Assembly (NCBI GenBank): GCA_903813345.2
Contig: CAIIXF020000001.1
Span: forward strand, 33,748,866-33,812,865
Source of the DNA: Owenia fusiformis
Taxonomy: Eukaryota > Annelida > Polychaeta > Sabellida > Oweniidae
DNA length: 64,000 bases
Reading direction: 5' to 3'
This document shows positions 46,425 to 57,210 of this stretch, piece by piece. The position numbers and the translations under genes are program-made. Within the stretch, counting starts at the first letter, position 1. Each line of letters begins with the position of its first letter. The notes under the pieces are model-generated. The model was not told the DNA's origin and did not search any database. It worked only from the letters and a program-made list of their open reading frames with translations.

Positions 46425-46995
46425 CACCATTCAAGGCAAAGTAATACACCACTTAGGCAGTTAATTAATACACCATTTTATAGGCAGCAATACACCATTT
46501 TAGGCAATAATACATCAATATAGACGACCATACACCAATTTAGGCTAGATATTACACCATTTGGGATTTAAGACATTACCAACATTAAATGCAAATATTA
46601 CGATCATAACAAATTAACCTACAAACAGTTATAAATGCAGCAAAGAAATAAACTTTATCACTTGCATGAATAGCATAATGTCATTCACAATTAAAGTATA
46701 ACAATGTGTTAGAATATAAAACATATGGTTGCAACCTGAATTGTTAAAGACATAATTAAAAAACATTCATTTAAAAGTCAATGATTTAATTTCATGAATC
46801 AGCATCAGAATCAGTATCCCAGCATAAATATATGGCAATCAGTATCAATTATATATCACATTATTATCAGATGGGCAAAATTATTGCACATCAAAAGTCG
46901 GCATCATATCATTGTAATATGGCAGATATACATGTAGATTGTGTGGTGTCATCATATGGAAGATGAGAATTTTTTGATTCCTACATTATTTAGCA
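46425..46995. other. Retroelement internal sequence, no gene seen
   Basis: TACACCATTNAGGC repeats to about 46570, then AT-rich sequence up to the 6-bp duplication TTAGCA (46990-46995). Confidence 0.4.
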
Positions 46996-48157
46996 CAGTA
47001 CTGTCAACCCCCAAAGATTTTCTCGCGGGACAGATTTTTTAGACCCAGTGCCAAAAATTCGCGGGATTTTGCGGGACATCCACCTAAATTCGCGGGACAT
47101 TTAAGGGATTTGCGTGATTGCGCTAAAAGGTCAAATTTTGATCAAATTAGCGGGATTTCGCGGGACCATTCGAGGGACAAACACGCTACTTGCGGGACAG
47201 TTAACAGGGTAACCACCAAAGACTTCATAGAGGGATAATTTTTTTAGACAAAGTGCCCTAAATTCGCGGGATTTTGCGAGACATCCACCTTTTGCGGGAT
47301 GTCGCAGGACATTCAAGGGATTTTTAATGTAAGAGTACTCTTAAATCAAACTTTCAGATACTGATTTATCAAATATAATGCACTTAACTTAAGTAAACGT
47401 CAACACAATTCCACACAATACGCATAGAACTATTATTAAACTATCAAAAAACCACGCTTTAGGTGTGAGTACCGTAATCCGACACGAAATTCAAAAATTC
47501 TTGTGAATACTTTGCACTTATGGCGTTCGTGACCAACTATGAAACATTTACCCCCATAGTGTTATATATCAAAATGTTCCTATTCATATAGGGGTTCGAT
47601 TATTCTACATCAAATTATAGGGAGTCAGGTTTCTTTTCGAGATATCAGTGTCCATTTATTGGAACTCGCGTTTGCTAACACTTGTTCAGTACTGAGATGA
47701 AGGCCGTGACACGCGTAGTGAAAAGGCCAACGTTGGAACTAATCGTGACATACATCCCTATTTCCGTAATTAAAATGAAGTTTGCACTCTTCCTCTTTAT
47801 TTTGATACCAAACGGCATGCTAGAAGCCAACTATGGTTGGATCAAAATCATAGTTTTATAAGTGTACTATATGCTCTTTCCAAAAGCAGTCTTCGATGAT
47901 CTGATGCACTGGGAGTTCGGCAGCACTTTTCAAATTAGGTAAACTTGACTCCTCAAAAGTGCAAAAAGCTTAGCTTCTTATATCACAAGATAATCACAAT
48001 TATTTAGCCTCGGGGATTGTTACAATTTTGAAAATTCGCGGAGGTCAAAGCCGTCATTTGCGGGAATTCGCAGGACATTGCGGGACACGCGAATAAGCCA
48101 AATTTTGGTCAAATTCGCGGGATAATCCCGCCATTCGCGGGACACTTGACAGCTCTG
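46996..48157. mobile_element. CAG...CTG transposon with 6-bp target duplication (copy B, 1.16 kb)
   Basis: Flanked by TTAGCA at 46990-46995 and 48158-48163. Ends CAGTACTGTCAACCCCC and, in reverse complement, CAGAGCTGTCAAGTGTCCCG match copy A at 25550-28719. Subterminal CGCGGGA repeats are present on both sides. The interior lacks the Mutator-like insertion of copy A and resembles the arm of the 41375-45511 palindrome. Insertion is one base from the stop codon of the zinc-knuckle ORF. Confidence 0.85.
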
Positions 48158-48163
48158 TTAGCA

Positions 48164-49406
48164 CTAATATCTGCTGATCGAATTCTGTGGTGGTACATCT
48201 GGCCTAGATTTACACTGTGGTGAAGTAGCCATTTTGAATTGATTGTGCATTCCAAGAAACTCCATATATCCAGAGGTGTTAACTGTATTTGGCACTACGT
48301 GTATGTTCACATAATTCTTGATTTTATCCTGATACACACATATCTGTTGACTTTGATCCTCTAGTTTTCGGGTAAGATCTTTGATCAATTTAGAATATTC
48401 ATTATTTTGAGACTGTAGATCATCAATCCGTTGTTGTGATGCATTAATCTGTGAGAAGTCACGATCATTGTTTGCCTTGTATTCTGCAACATCCCGTTCC
48501 AATAATTTAATAATTTCATACACGACTTAAGTTGAGCTTTGTAGATATTATTTCCTTTCTTCTGACCAAACAGTTCACTTTGAATACGCTTAAAATTGGC
48601 CATATTGGAACTGTATTCATTCATGTCAACAGTTTCTGCTTGAGTATATTTGTTGTGACTTTTCGGTTTATCAGTGTCTTTGCACTTCTTAGTCTGAATT
48701 GACACAGATTTGACATTCACAGGCTGTATGGAAACAGTCCTAACATACCTGTGTGGCTGAATATGGTCTCTGTCATGGTGTCCATAACACAGGCCTGTCA
48801 ACTGTCCCGCAATTTGCGTATTTGTCACGCATTTGCTGAAGAATTTGAAGTCACGCCAGTTATTTTTGCGTGACAGAAAATGTCACGCAAATACGCATTT
48901 TACCTGGTAATTGTCAAGCAAAAATATTTCTGTAGAAAATTTTCTAAAAAAGATCGTCTACACAGCAAAAATACGAACGCCGGGAAAAAAATGTACGCAT
49001 TTCGTTCGGACTTTTTACGGGAATTACGTATATGTCACGCACTCTGTTCGAAATTTTTCGTACCTACCTCCCCCCCCCGTTGATGGGTGTTTGAAACGCG
49101 AGCATAGCGAGCGCGAAAAATTTGAGGTGTTCAAAATTTGGCAAGATGTAATAAAATTTAAACCAAGGTGTTCAAAATTTGGATCAAGGTGTTCAGATTT
49201 GGACCAAGGTGTCCACATTTTGAGAGGAGGTGTTCAACATTTCCAAGTCACTCATGTTAGGTGTTCCCAAGTTGACAGGCCTGATAACAGCTGCATATCG
49301 AACAAAAGTATTTCGCTTGTTTGAACAGTTTACAACATCTTTTAGTATGCCCTGGAGACTTGCAGAACCAACAGGTTATCATCGAATAGTAATCCACATT
49401 CTTCAT
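48164..49406 (-). pseudogene. Disrupted zinc-knuckle / coiled-coil ORF of the LTR-like element
   Basis: Read from an ATG at 49406, the frame encodes a CCHC knuckle (CWFCKSPGHTKRCC, C-x2-C-x4-H-x4-C) and a second Cys/His cluster (CSICSCYGHHDRDH). A MITE (48790-49283) splits the frame after SCY; removing it and one ATAACA copy restores reading into GHHDRDHIQPHRYVRT. A polar linker follows, then a frameshift near 48524, then about 119 codons of coiled-coil-like sequence (LLERDVAEYKANNDRDFS; DDLQSQNNEYSKLIKDLTRK) ending at 48164. Zinc knuckles suggest a Gag-like nucleic-acid-binding protein, but N-terminal knuckles with a C-terminal coiled coil are unusual for Gag. It could be a different accessory ORF. 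Non-functional as it stands. Confidence 0.6.
48790..49283. mobile_element. CAGGCCTGTCAACT MITE, copy 1
   Basis: 494 bp, flanked by ATAACA (48784-48789 and 49284-49289). Terminal repeat CAGGCCTGTCAACT on both sides. The interior has a near-palindrome around TGCGTGACAGAAAATGTCACGCA, a C-run, GCGAGCATAGCGAGCGC, and several AAGGTGTTCAAAATTTGG repeats. It interrupts the zinc-knuckle ORF. No coding capacity. Confidence 0.88.
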
Positions 49407-49473
49407 TATTGTATATCAAATGTTTTCAAAATCCAAAATCAACAGTTTCTCAACACTTTTGCTGCTATCTTAT

Positions 49474-51483
49474 GGTTATAATGAAAACACGAGCTACGCG
49501 CTAGCGCACTAACGCACTGTTCAGAATGATCGTTCCCACAGGCCCGGGAACATGTATAAAACTCGAGTGAGTGAAGAGATTAGGTGGCGCATCAGAAAGC
49601 AGAAGTATGAAGAAGCCCAATGTTTGATCGTTACGTTAACTGTGCAAAGATTATCGATTGTCAGTGTGTTTTATCTGATTTAAAAGGAAGATAAATAGAA
49701 AGTAGCACGGTCGCAGATATGCGAATATGCTCCCTATTTCATTTTCATTGCATTATTTGGGTCCATCCATCGGCGAGAAAAATCCCGTTTCGAAATCTGA
49801 GCCGGGGGCCCAACTTCTCCTATTTGTCGCATGTTACCTCTTAATATCAAGTCATGGATGTTTTATATATCTTTACTCTTTGTATTTGAAGTTATTTCTC
49901 TCATGACTTACCAAACGGTGGGATAATTCAGGCGTCGCATTTAAATTTTTCCATTTTTCTTTTCATGCCCTGTTACACTCTTTCGCTTTCATGGGGGGGG
50001 GGTGTATAGGGTTATCGTATAAGAGGAGGGTGAAAATCTATTGTGTATGACTGCATAAGAGGGGGCAACATTTATCGTATATGGCATCGTATAAGTTAAA
50101 TAAACATATGTTTTAAAAGAATTAAAGAAGCCTATTATGAAATTTAAAGTACAGTTTGAACGAATACTGCAGATCCAGCTTATCTCCATAAATTTGGGAT
50201 TTCAATACACAAGTAGTTGTGGGGGCTTGCCCGTAGCCAGCTTTTACCAGGAGGGGAAGCCTTTTTCCAGGGGAAGCTTTTTCACAATTTTGGCTAATAA
50301 TCATGAAGAAATTCTCAGAATGGTGAGAAACTGCATGATTTTGAAAGAATCTCTGGCCAGAGGGGGAGCTCCGCTCCCCAGCTCCCCCTCTGGCTACGGG
50401 CCTGGTTGTGGGGGTGATTTGAAAAATCAGTCCCACAGGACAGGACAGTAACCAGGATTTCCCAGGGGGGGGGCACTTTTTCAAAAAAAAATCCAAAGTC
50501 ACCCTCCGAACCCCCCTGGCTTCGGGGCTGTGTACTGTCTATTTGCCGTATGATTATACATTTGGTACTACGTGGATTCTTGCATTATGTTATTTCCTTC
50601 TGAATATTATCCAAACTTTTCTCAACGGTAATTTCAAAATTATCGTACAGATTATTTACCTGAGCTTTTTGTAAAATATAGTACTACAGGGAGATGTGAA
50701 AAATATTGCATACACTGTATGTTATACATGTAAAAGGGGTGAAAATGCTGTAAATGGTATAAGACTGAGGGGCTAGTGAAAAATAGTGTATATGGATTTC
50801 CAAGACCCCTATAAACCCCCCTTTCATGTTTGCTTTCGTTTTTCTCAATTTGATTTTAGATTTAAAAAGTTTTGAATTACGTCAGTCCCAGTGAATTGTA
50901 TTACCTATCAGGAATATTGTTGAAAACAGGATTGTATTTCATTTGGAATTAAAGTTTTAAATAAGAGACGATTTAAAAAGTAATGTAAACCTGACCAGCA
51001 TGTTTTATCATTGTCCGGTAATTGGCCGTAAATATTTATTAATTCTAAGTTACTCATGTTCTTTTAGGTCAAATACAGAGAAAAGTACACGTTCATTTAG
51101 TTTTGGAATTATTTCCTAAATTGAAGTCGAATTCTGTTTTTTAACGGTGTGAAGAACATCTTAATTGGTCTTATATTTTTAGAGAAATCGTAACTTGAAA
51201 AGTGTAATTTTCGAGAGGCTTTGTTTATTTCCTGCGGCCGCAAAGTTCACATCAAAGTCTGATTGACAGGTTAGCGGTGATTTATACAGTCTTTGAACTG
51301 TCAATGTTTTGACAAGTTCCCAGAGAGTCATAACCCTAATTATACATGTCCCTGGGCCAAGGGTATAGACCAATCATAAACATGCGCTTAAAACATGCGC
51401 ACACATCGTGGGGGAGGGATCATTTTCTATTAGCGCATTGGCGCGTGGCGCGTTAGCGCGTAGCGCGTGTTTTCATTATAACC
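49474..51483. mobile_element. Mutator-like element M3 (GGTTATAATGAAAACACG ends)
   Basis: Perfect 9 bp duplication CTATCTTAT (49465-49473 and 51484-51492). Terminal repeats start GGTTATAATGAAAACACG and continue into GCTACGCGCTAGCGC on the left, with a GCGCGTTAGCGCGTAGCGCG match on the right. The 2.0 kb interior includes older debris. One piece is a GGGGGGGGTGTATAGGGTTA / TCGTATAAGAGG segment (49995-50145) shared with 62240-62370. Another is a hairpin-rich CTCCCCCTCTGGCTACGGGC segment (50220-50405). No transposase seen. Confidence 0.82.
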
Positions 51484-51564
51484 CTATCTTATCGATATTG
51501 CCTACACCACTGTCGCTATTTGTGCCTACCCCACTGTCTGCTGTTACGTACTAACTATTTGCCT

Positions 51565-51582
51565 ACCCCACTCCTGGTACCA
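51565..51582 (-). promoter_or_regulatory. Primer-binding-site-like sequence (tRNA-Leu type)
   Basis: On the minus strand TGGTACCAGGAGTGGGGT is complementary to the 3' end of a eukaryotic tRNA-Leu (from memory, the UAA isoacceptor ends ...CCCCACTCCTGGTA plus CCA). It lies 2 nt inside the likely LTR end (TGTAGCGGGG at 51585 on the + strand), as expected for an LTR retrotransposon reading leftward. Confidence 0.6.
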
Positions 51583-51584
51583 AA

Positions 51585-51967
51585 TGTAGCGGGGCTATTG
51601 TAAGGCCCGTGGGTGGCAATCAAATATAACAGTAGAAATGTAGTTAGAATGTCTTCTATAATATCTATTTGAAATACTCTGTGTACATCACAGGCCTGTC
51701 AACTGTCCCGCAATTTGCGTATTTGTCACGCATTTGCTGAAGAATTTGAAGTCACGCCAGTTTTTTTTGCGTGACAGAAAATGTCACGCAAAATACGCAT
51801 TTTACCTGGTAATTGTCACGCAAAAATATTTCTGTAGAAATTTTTTCGAAATATGTTTACGATACGGTAAAAATATGAACGCCGGAAAAAAACCGAACGC
51901 AATTTGTTCGTATTTGTCACGCGAATCCCGTATGTGTCACGCATGTTCATTGGAAATTTTCCGGACC

Positions 51968-52005
<38 letters not shown>

Positions 52006-52306
52006 TTGACGATATCGCGAGCGTTGCGAGCGCGAAAAATTTGAGGTGTTCAAAGTTTGGCAAAGGTGCTCAAACTTTGGCCAAAGGTGTTTAAAAGTTG
52101 GCCAAAGGTGTTCAAAATTTGGACAAAAGTGTTCAGATTTGGACTTAGGTGTCCAACATTTTGAAGTCACTCATATTAGGTGGTCCCAAGTTGACAGCCC
52201 TGACATCACAAACTCTAGGCAACACCATTATAGACTTACATAATCTACATCATTAAAGACAAAATAATACACCATGGTAGGCTGTGATACACCATTAAAG
52301 GCTTGA
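51585..52306 (-). repeat. LTR-like direct repeat, right copy (5' LTR), split by a MITE
   Basis: TGTAGCGGGGCTATTGTAAG to CTGTGTACATCA, then the MITE 51691-52202, then CAAACTCTAGGCAACACC to GGCTTGAAT. It stops at 52306 against Helitron body sequence, earlier than the left copy. Confidence 0.55.
51691..52202. mobile_element. CAGGCCTGTCAACT MITE, copy 2, with ~38-nt poly-C
   Basis: 512 bp, flanked by ACATCA (51685-51690 and 52203-52208). Same structure as copy 1 but the C run is expanded to ~38 bases (about 51967-52004). One terminus reads CAGGGCTGTCAACTTGG on the minus strand. Located inside the right LTR-like repeat. Confidence 0.88.
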
Positions 52307-52815
52307 ATTTAAAATGGCCACCATTTTTCATATAAAAACGTAATCTTTGATAACTCAAATATAAGTTGACGGATTTGGTTTAGATTTTATATGCTGATGT
52401 CTAGGGACAAAGGAGCTACCCTGAAAAAGAGATTTTCAAAATGGCTGCTAAATATCAAAATGGCGGCCATTTTTCGTAAAAAAGGTAATTTTTTATAACT
52501 CAAATACCAGTGAATGGATATGGTTCAAATTTTAAATGCTGGTGCCTAGGGACAAAGGAGCTTCCCTGAAGAAGAGATTTTCAAAATAGCTGCGAAATAT
52601 CAAAATGGCAGCCATTTTTCATAAAAAAAGTGATCTTTGATAACTCAAATACCAGTGAATGGTTTTGGTTCAAATTGTATATGATGATGCCTAGGGAAAA
52701 AGTAGATTTGTTCAGAAAATCTTTTCAAGATGGCGGCTGAATTTCAAAATGGCCACCATTTTTCATAAAAGAACTCAAAAACTACTTGAAGGATTTGGTT
52801 CAGATTTTTTATGCT
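52307..52815 (+). mobile_element. Helitron-like element H4, body segment 3
   Basis: About 3.5 units of the H1-type ~145 bp repeat, including an exact AAGATGGCGGCTGAATTTC at 52728. Near 52815 it passes without a terminus into the GTCCCC-family body (AATCACTTTTTTATTGTCGG), so the two families are fused here and the CTAG end is missing. Confidence 0.72.
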
Positions 52816-53634
52816 GAAAATTCTTAATCACTTTTTTATTGTCGGCCATTTTGGATTTTTCTGTCCTAAAATCTTCTCTGTCAAGTCTTGTCTATGCGTT
52901 TTCAGGTGAACCGTTTGGTAGATCAATTTCAAATTTTCAGGGATGATTCTTAGTATGAAAATCTAGATATGATTAGTTTTTTGGCATTCTGGGTAAATGT
53001 CAAGGCAGCCATTTTGGATTTTCCGTCCTAAAATCTTGTCTGTAAAGTCTTGTCTACGCATTTCCAGGTGAACCGTTTGGTAGATCAATTTCAAATTTTC
53101 AGGGATGATTCTAAGTATGAAAATCTAGATCTGATTAGTTTTTTGGCATTCTGGATAAATGTCAAGGCAGCCATTTTGGATTTTCCATCTTAAAATCTTG
53201 CCTGTAAAGTCTTGTCTATGCGTTTTTAGGGGAACCGTTTGGTAGATCACTTTCAAATTACAAGGGGTGATTCTTCGTGTCAAGATATAGATCTGATTAG
53301 TTTTTTGGCATTCTGCGTAAATGTCAAGGCAGCCATTTTGTAGATCAATTTCAAATTTTCAGGGATGATTCTTAGTATGAAAATCTTGAACAGATTAGTT
53401 TTTTGACATTCTGGGTAAATGTCAAGGCAGCCATTTTGGATTTTCCATCCTAAAATCTTGTCTGTAAAGTCTTGTTTACATGTTTTCTGGTTAACTGTGT
53501 GATGGATCAATTTCAAATTTTCAGGAGTGGTTCTTAGTATGATAATCTAGAACTAACTAATTTTTGGGCATTCTGGGTAAATCTTAAGGCAGCCATTTTG
53601 GATTTTCCAGTCCTCAAATTGTGTCGGTAAAGTT
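52816..53634 (+). mobile_element. GTCCCCACC-family element, 5'-truncated body
   Basis: About five units of the ~150 bp repeat described at 26526-28044. One unit near 53330 is internally deleted. It is interrupted at 53635 by M4 and resumes at 55386 to its 3' end (about 55472). Confidence 0.72.
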
Positions 53635-55385
53635 GGGTTTACGAAAAAGACCGACCCCACCGACCACCGACCGGTCGGTGTTTTCCACTGGTAGCCTCTA
53701 AGCAGGGTTTGAAGAAAATGTGTAAAAGACCGACCATATCATGTAAAAGACCGAACATATTTGTAGCCTTAAAATATTAATAATTTGATTTTGAATGTCA
53801 ATCGTTGGACTAGGCAACGTTTTACCGATTTTTTACCTTGCAACGAATGGCAAGCAAACAAATTGGGCATGACCGTCTCCTCTCGATTAATTGTCCTGCC
53901 TTAGGTCCTAACCTATCATTAACCAACCTATCGTTTCTTTTTATGAAATTTAAACCTGCACATCGCTCCAAAACGCAATCTTGGGTTGTTTCGGGGTGAA
54001 CTTTATCATTTTGAGCTTAATGAATGATTATAGAATGATAAACAAATGGGGCACTAAATCTTGTGTACAAATACTTACGATGAATGTGTCATTTCAAAGA
54101 TTGTTCATCGAATTACTTCGATTGGTGACGACGATATGATTTTGGAAAGGTTTAAGAGGAGGGAAAGCCCCAGCGTTTTAAGATGACATAATTACCTCTC
54201 TTGCTTACCACCTTCGTTCGTTCAAATTTTCATCGGCTAGTTATCAAATATTACACTTCGATGGGATGTTTTAATTGACAAAGGCATATTCTGTACACCT
54301 TTCCTTATCTTGATGTGAAATGAGAAGCTATGATATTGGTTAACACGCCAGAAATGAACATAATATTATTCGAAGCGTATTTCGAAAATTTTGAAACCGC
54401 CATCGATGACGTCATTTGTTTGTCGACTTTTGACCAATCAGCGATGATGTCATCTCAATTCAGATTTACATTATAAGCGTATGTCATCTTTGAACCCTGG
54501 TGTTTCTCCCCCTCTGGAAAGGTTTCTAAATTAAGAACGTGACGTCACTTCCGAATTATAGCATTAAAGCTAAGTCGCGTTTAATTACTCCGAAAATTCA
54601 TAATACATCGGTGGCCTTGCGGTAGAATGCTCGCTCAGTACGCAGGAGGGCCGGGTTCGAATTCCGCACAAACTTTTTTTATTTTTTTTAACTAAATGAT
54701 TGTTCTTTGATATTATGCAGAAATTTTTTTTTTTATTTACATAAACTTTATATTAGAGCTTGAAAATGTAAAAACAATATATGTCAACATATTGCATTTT
54801 GGAGCGATGTGCAGGTTTAACAATTTCGAAACAAAAATGATTTGTTATCATCATAGCCTACTGAATACTGAACACGATGTAATGCTACATGCGTTCTCTT
54901 ATCGGGATTAAAAGTGACTTACCATTTCAGTACACCATTAGAAAGCTTTTTTTGTCATATCAAATGTAGTTTTTACCAGTTGACGTTTAACAACTGAGAA
55001 ATCAAACACAACGTTACGACGTCAACATCGACGATGTTTGTGTGTTTTTGTTATTGCGTTTCATATGAATGAACTTAATGCAATGTTACGTGCGTTTTTT
55101 TCCAAAGTGACTAACCAGGATGAAATTGGTCTTCTAACAACTGAAACATCACTTAAAAATATGACATTACACACCACGACGATGTAACGTTTTCATCGTG
55201 ATTTGAAATGATTAATTATACGTTTTTAAATCACGACCTAGTAAAGGTACTATAGTCATTGGATTCCCAGTTTTAGTTTTACTTCTAATTTTGCATTTTT
55301 TCATCTTGACCGTCAGCCGAGCACATGTACCCAACTGTGGAGAGTGACTGGTCGGTGGTCGGCGGTCGGTGTTTTTCGTAAACCC
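53635..55385. mobile_element. Mutator-like element M4 (GGGTTTACGAAAAA ends)
   Basis: Ends GGGTTTACGAAAAAGACCGA and, in reverse complement, GGGTTTACGAAAAACACCGA, followed on both sides by CCGACCACCGACC. The flanks are GGTAAAGTT (53626-53634) and GGTAAAGTC (55386-55394): 8 bp identical plus one mismatch. The sister units of the host repeat (GTCGGTAAAGTCTTGTCTAC) show the empty site. Start GGGTTT and A-run resemble M1, suggesting related families. Interior 53700-55340 has no transposase that I recognise, but it does carry a tRNA-like promoter. Confidence 0.78.
54610..54672 (+). ncRNA. tRNA-like / SINE-head sequence with A and B boxes
   Basis: TGGCCTTGCGGTAGAATGC (54612-54630) fits a pol III A box and GGTTCGAATTCC (54654-54665) a B box, at tRNA-like spacing. 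T runs follow from about 54675, which could terminate pol III transcription. Acceptor and T-stem pairing are poor, so this is a tRNA pseudogene or SINE head and not a working tRNA. It lies within M4. Confidence 0.5.
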
Positions 55386-55472
55386 GGTAAAGTCTTATCT
55401 ACTCAATTTTAGGATAACCATTTGACGGGATCACCCATTGGTGGGGACATTTTGTACACATTTGTGTTCTTG
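55386..55472 (+). mobile_element. GTCCCCACC-family element, 3' end
   Basis: Continues from 53625, ending GATCACCCATTGGTGGGGAC then ATTTTGTACACATTTGTGTTCTTG. Similarity with the 28044 end stops at the same point. Confidence 0.7.
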
Positions 55473-56000
55473 TTTTAAGTATGTTGATCATTCTTCAATC
55501 GATATATCAGAACATCGTTAAGGTAGAACACAAAGGGCAACATATTGAAAAGACATTTCATAAAAAACTAAATACTTAATATATCTTTTGAAAAAATGCA
55601 CCTTAATAAATGTGTCCTCAACAATAGTACCATGATCACCTCAGTTGGTATACAGTTGGCATTCAACCTAGAGGGTATATTAAAATATCATTAAGGGGGG
55701 ACACAAAGGGCAACATACTGAAAACACAAATCATAAAATAACCCCTAAAAATAATATATCATATGATAAAATGAACCTTGTTAAATGTGTTCTGAACAAT
55801 AGTACCATGATCACCCTTAATGTGTTTACTGTATCTTTAACCTAGGTATTCAACCTAGATACTATGTCAAAATGTCATTAAAGATAGAACACAAAGATAG
55901 GTAGAACACAAAGAGCAACAGTTGGAAATACAAAACCTAAATTCAAGCTAAATCTAGTTGCGACTTTCCATTACATTATTTTTCATTTGGCATTGTCAAA
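55473..56000 (+). repeat. ~195 bp diverged tandem repeat
   Basis: Two and a half units of CATTAAGGTAGAACACAAAGGGCAAC-type sequence with ACAATAGTACCATGATCACC (about 55623, 55798) and TTCAACCTAGA. Confidence 0.7.
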
Positions 56001-57060
56001 GAAATTAAAACAATGATAGATGACAAAATGGTATTAGTTTATTTCATATGAACACTTAACAAGCAATATTCATTCAAACAAATGACTATACGAAACATAT
56101 TTTTTCAATTTTCAGGCTCATTGCTTACATATCACATGTTCTAAAAGTATACCCCATGAACAGATTTTTGAAAAACATATTTTAAGTTACCTGTGATTTA
56201 ATTGCTTTATTGCAAATGACACATGTTTCTTTGATCTTGTTATCATTGAAAATTGAATACATGTCTGTTGAGAGGTTTGAACATGGTGCTCAGAATTATC
56301 TATAGGAACCCAGGTTGGATGTCTCTGTGGCATGATATGTTGACACAATCGTTATTGTAAATGACAGAGTTTGTTGGAAGGTTCGGTCCGGAATGTCTTT
56401 CCAAATAAGATTTTCTATTTTTGTAGAATGTTCTATGTTGCACCTAGCTAAGCAATACATTCAAGGCAGAATGGATTCTTGACTATAATGGCAATTTCAA
56501 TATGGCCTCTTTTTTTAAACTAGATTTTTTGCTATACTTTCATATTGTGTATCTTCCACACTTAGGACCCTCTCTTATTTCATGTTTGAATTATAAAAAA
56601 GTGTCAATACTAAACAATAACGGTAAATTCAGAGAAGGTCTGGTTTGTGGAAGTATCTCAATCTGTCAATGAATGAAGAAGGTCATTCACTGTTTACAAC
56701 AAAAACACAATAGGGTGTCTTTCAATACAAGGATTATTGACTATTTATGCATGAATGGCACTTGAAATGAAGCTTAGTAGATTAGGACACATTGTAGTTC
56801 TTATATTGACAGGTGAAATTAAGTCTATCTACAAAACTCAAGATTTTAAGGTTCTGTGAAAATATGTCAAAATTACTCATTTATAGAGTCAACATGACAT
56901 GTGTTAAGAATCACTGTTAAAAACACCTTTTTACCATATTTTCCACACTATTTATGTGATTTGTTGAAAATATACTTAATAAAGATTCAAATTGCATAAA
57001 AATAATTCTGGAATTCCATTTTACCCTTTTCAATAATTTTCTATGTTCTTAAAGGTACAC
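56001..57060. other. No recognised feature
   Basis: AT-rich, apparently single-copy sequence. No long open frame and no repeat that I could match within the window. Confidence 0.4.
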
Positions 57061-57064
57061 TAAT

Positions 57065-57210
57065 AGGTACAGATCCTTTTATTATATGCTGATACCTAGG
57101 GACACTGTAGCTCTGTTCAATAACGATTCTCAAAATGGCGGCTGAATTTCAAATTTGCTGCCATTTTTCATAAAAAAGGAATGTAATCTTTGATAACTCA
57201 TTAACCTGCA
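57065..57210 (+). mobile_element. Helitron H1-family fragment (one unit)
   Basis: TATATGCTGATACCTAGGGAC through AAAATGGCGGCTGAATTTC to TTTGATAACTC: a single body unit without termini. Confidence 0.75.

Larger units (their letters stand above)
45595..52306 (-). mobile_element. LTR-retrotransposon-like element (minus strand), heavily invaded
   Basis: Related direct repeats occur at 45595-46424 and 51585-52306, both containing TTGTAAGGCCYGTGGGTGGC and GACTTACATAATCTACATCA. Inside the right repeat, read on the minus strand, a primer-binding-like site (51565-51582) follows. A zinc-knuckle ORF lies at 49406-48164. Four transposons are inside: 46996-48157, 48790-49283, 49474-51483 and 51691-52202. 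No pol domain was recognised, so it is non-autonomous or gutted. The outer ends are imperfect: the left repeat lacks the first dozen bases seen at 51585 and the right repeat stops abruptly at 52306, so the insertion boundaries are not certain. Confidence 0.6.

Noticed and set aside
49352-49380. CCTGGAGACTTGC as the missing PDE4 HPLWETW exon
   Set aside because: Translation in all frames does not give the VGFIDYIVHPLW context; on the minus strand it is part of the zinc-knuckle ORF.
51734-52009. 91-codon frame ending in poly-proline, and the minus-strand poly-glycine frame
   Set aside because: Produced by the ~38-nt C run within a MITE.
54610-54672. Functional tRNA gene
   Set aside because: A and B boxes match but acceptor and T-stem pairing fail; kept only as a tRNA-like/SINE candidate.
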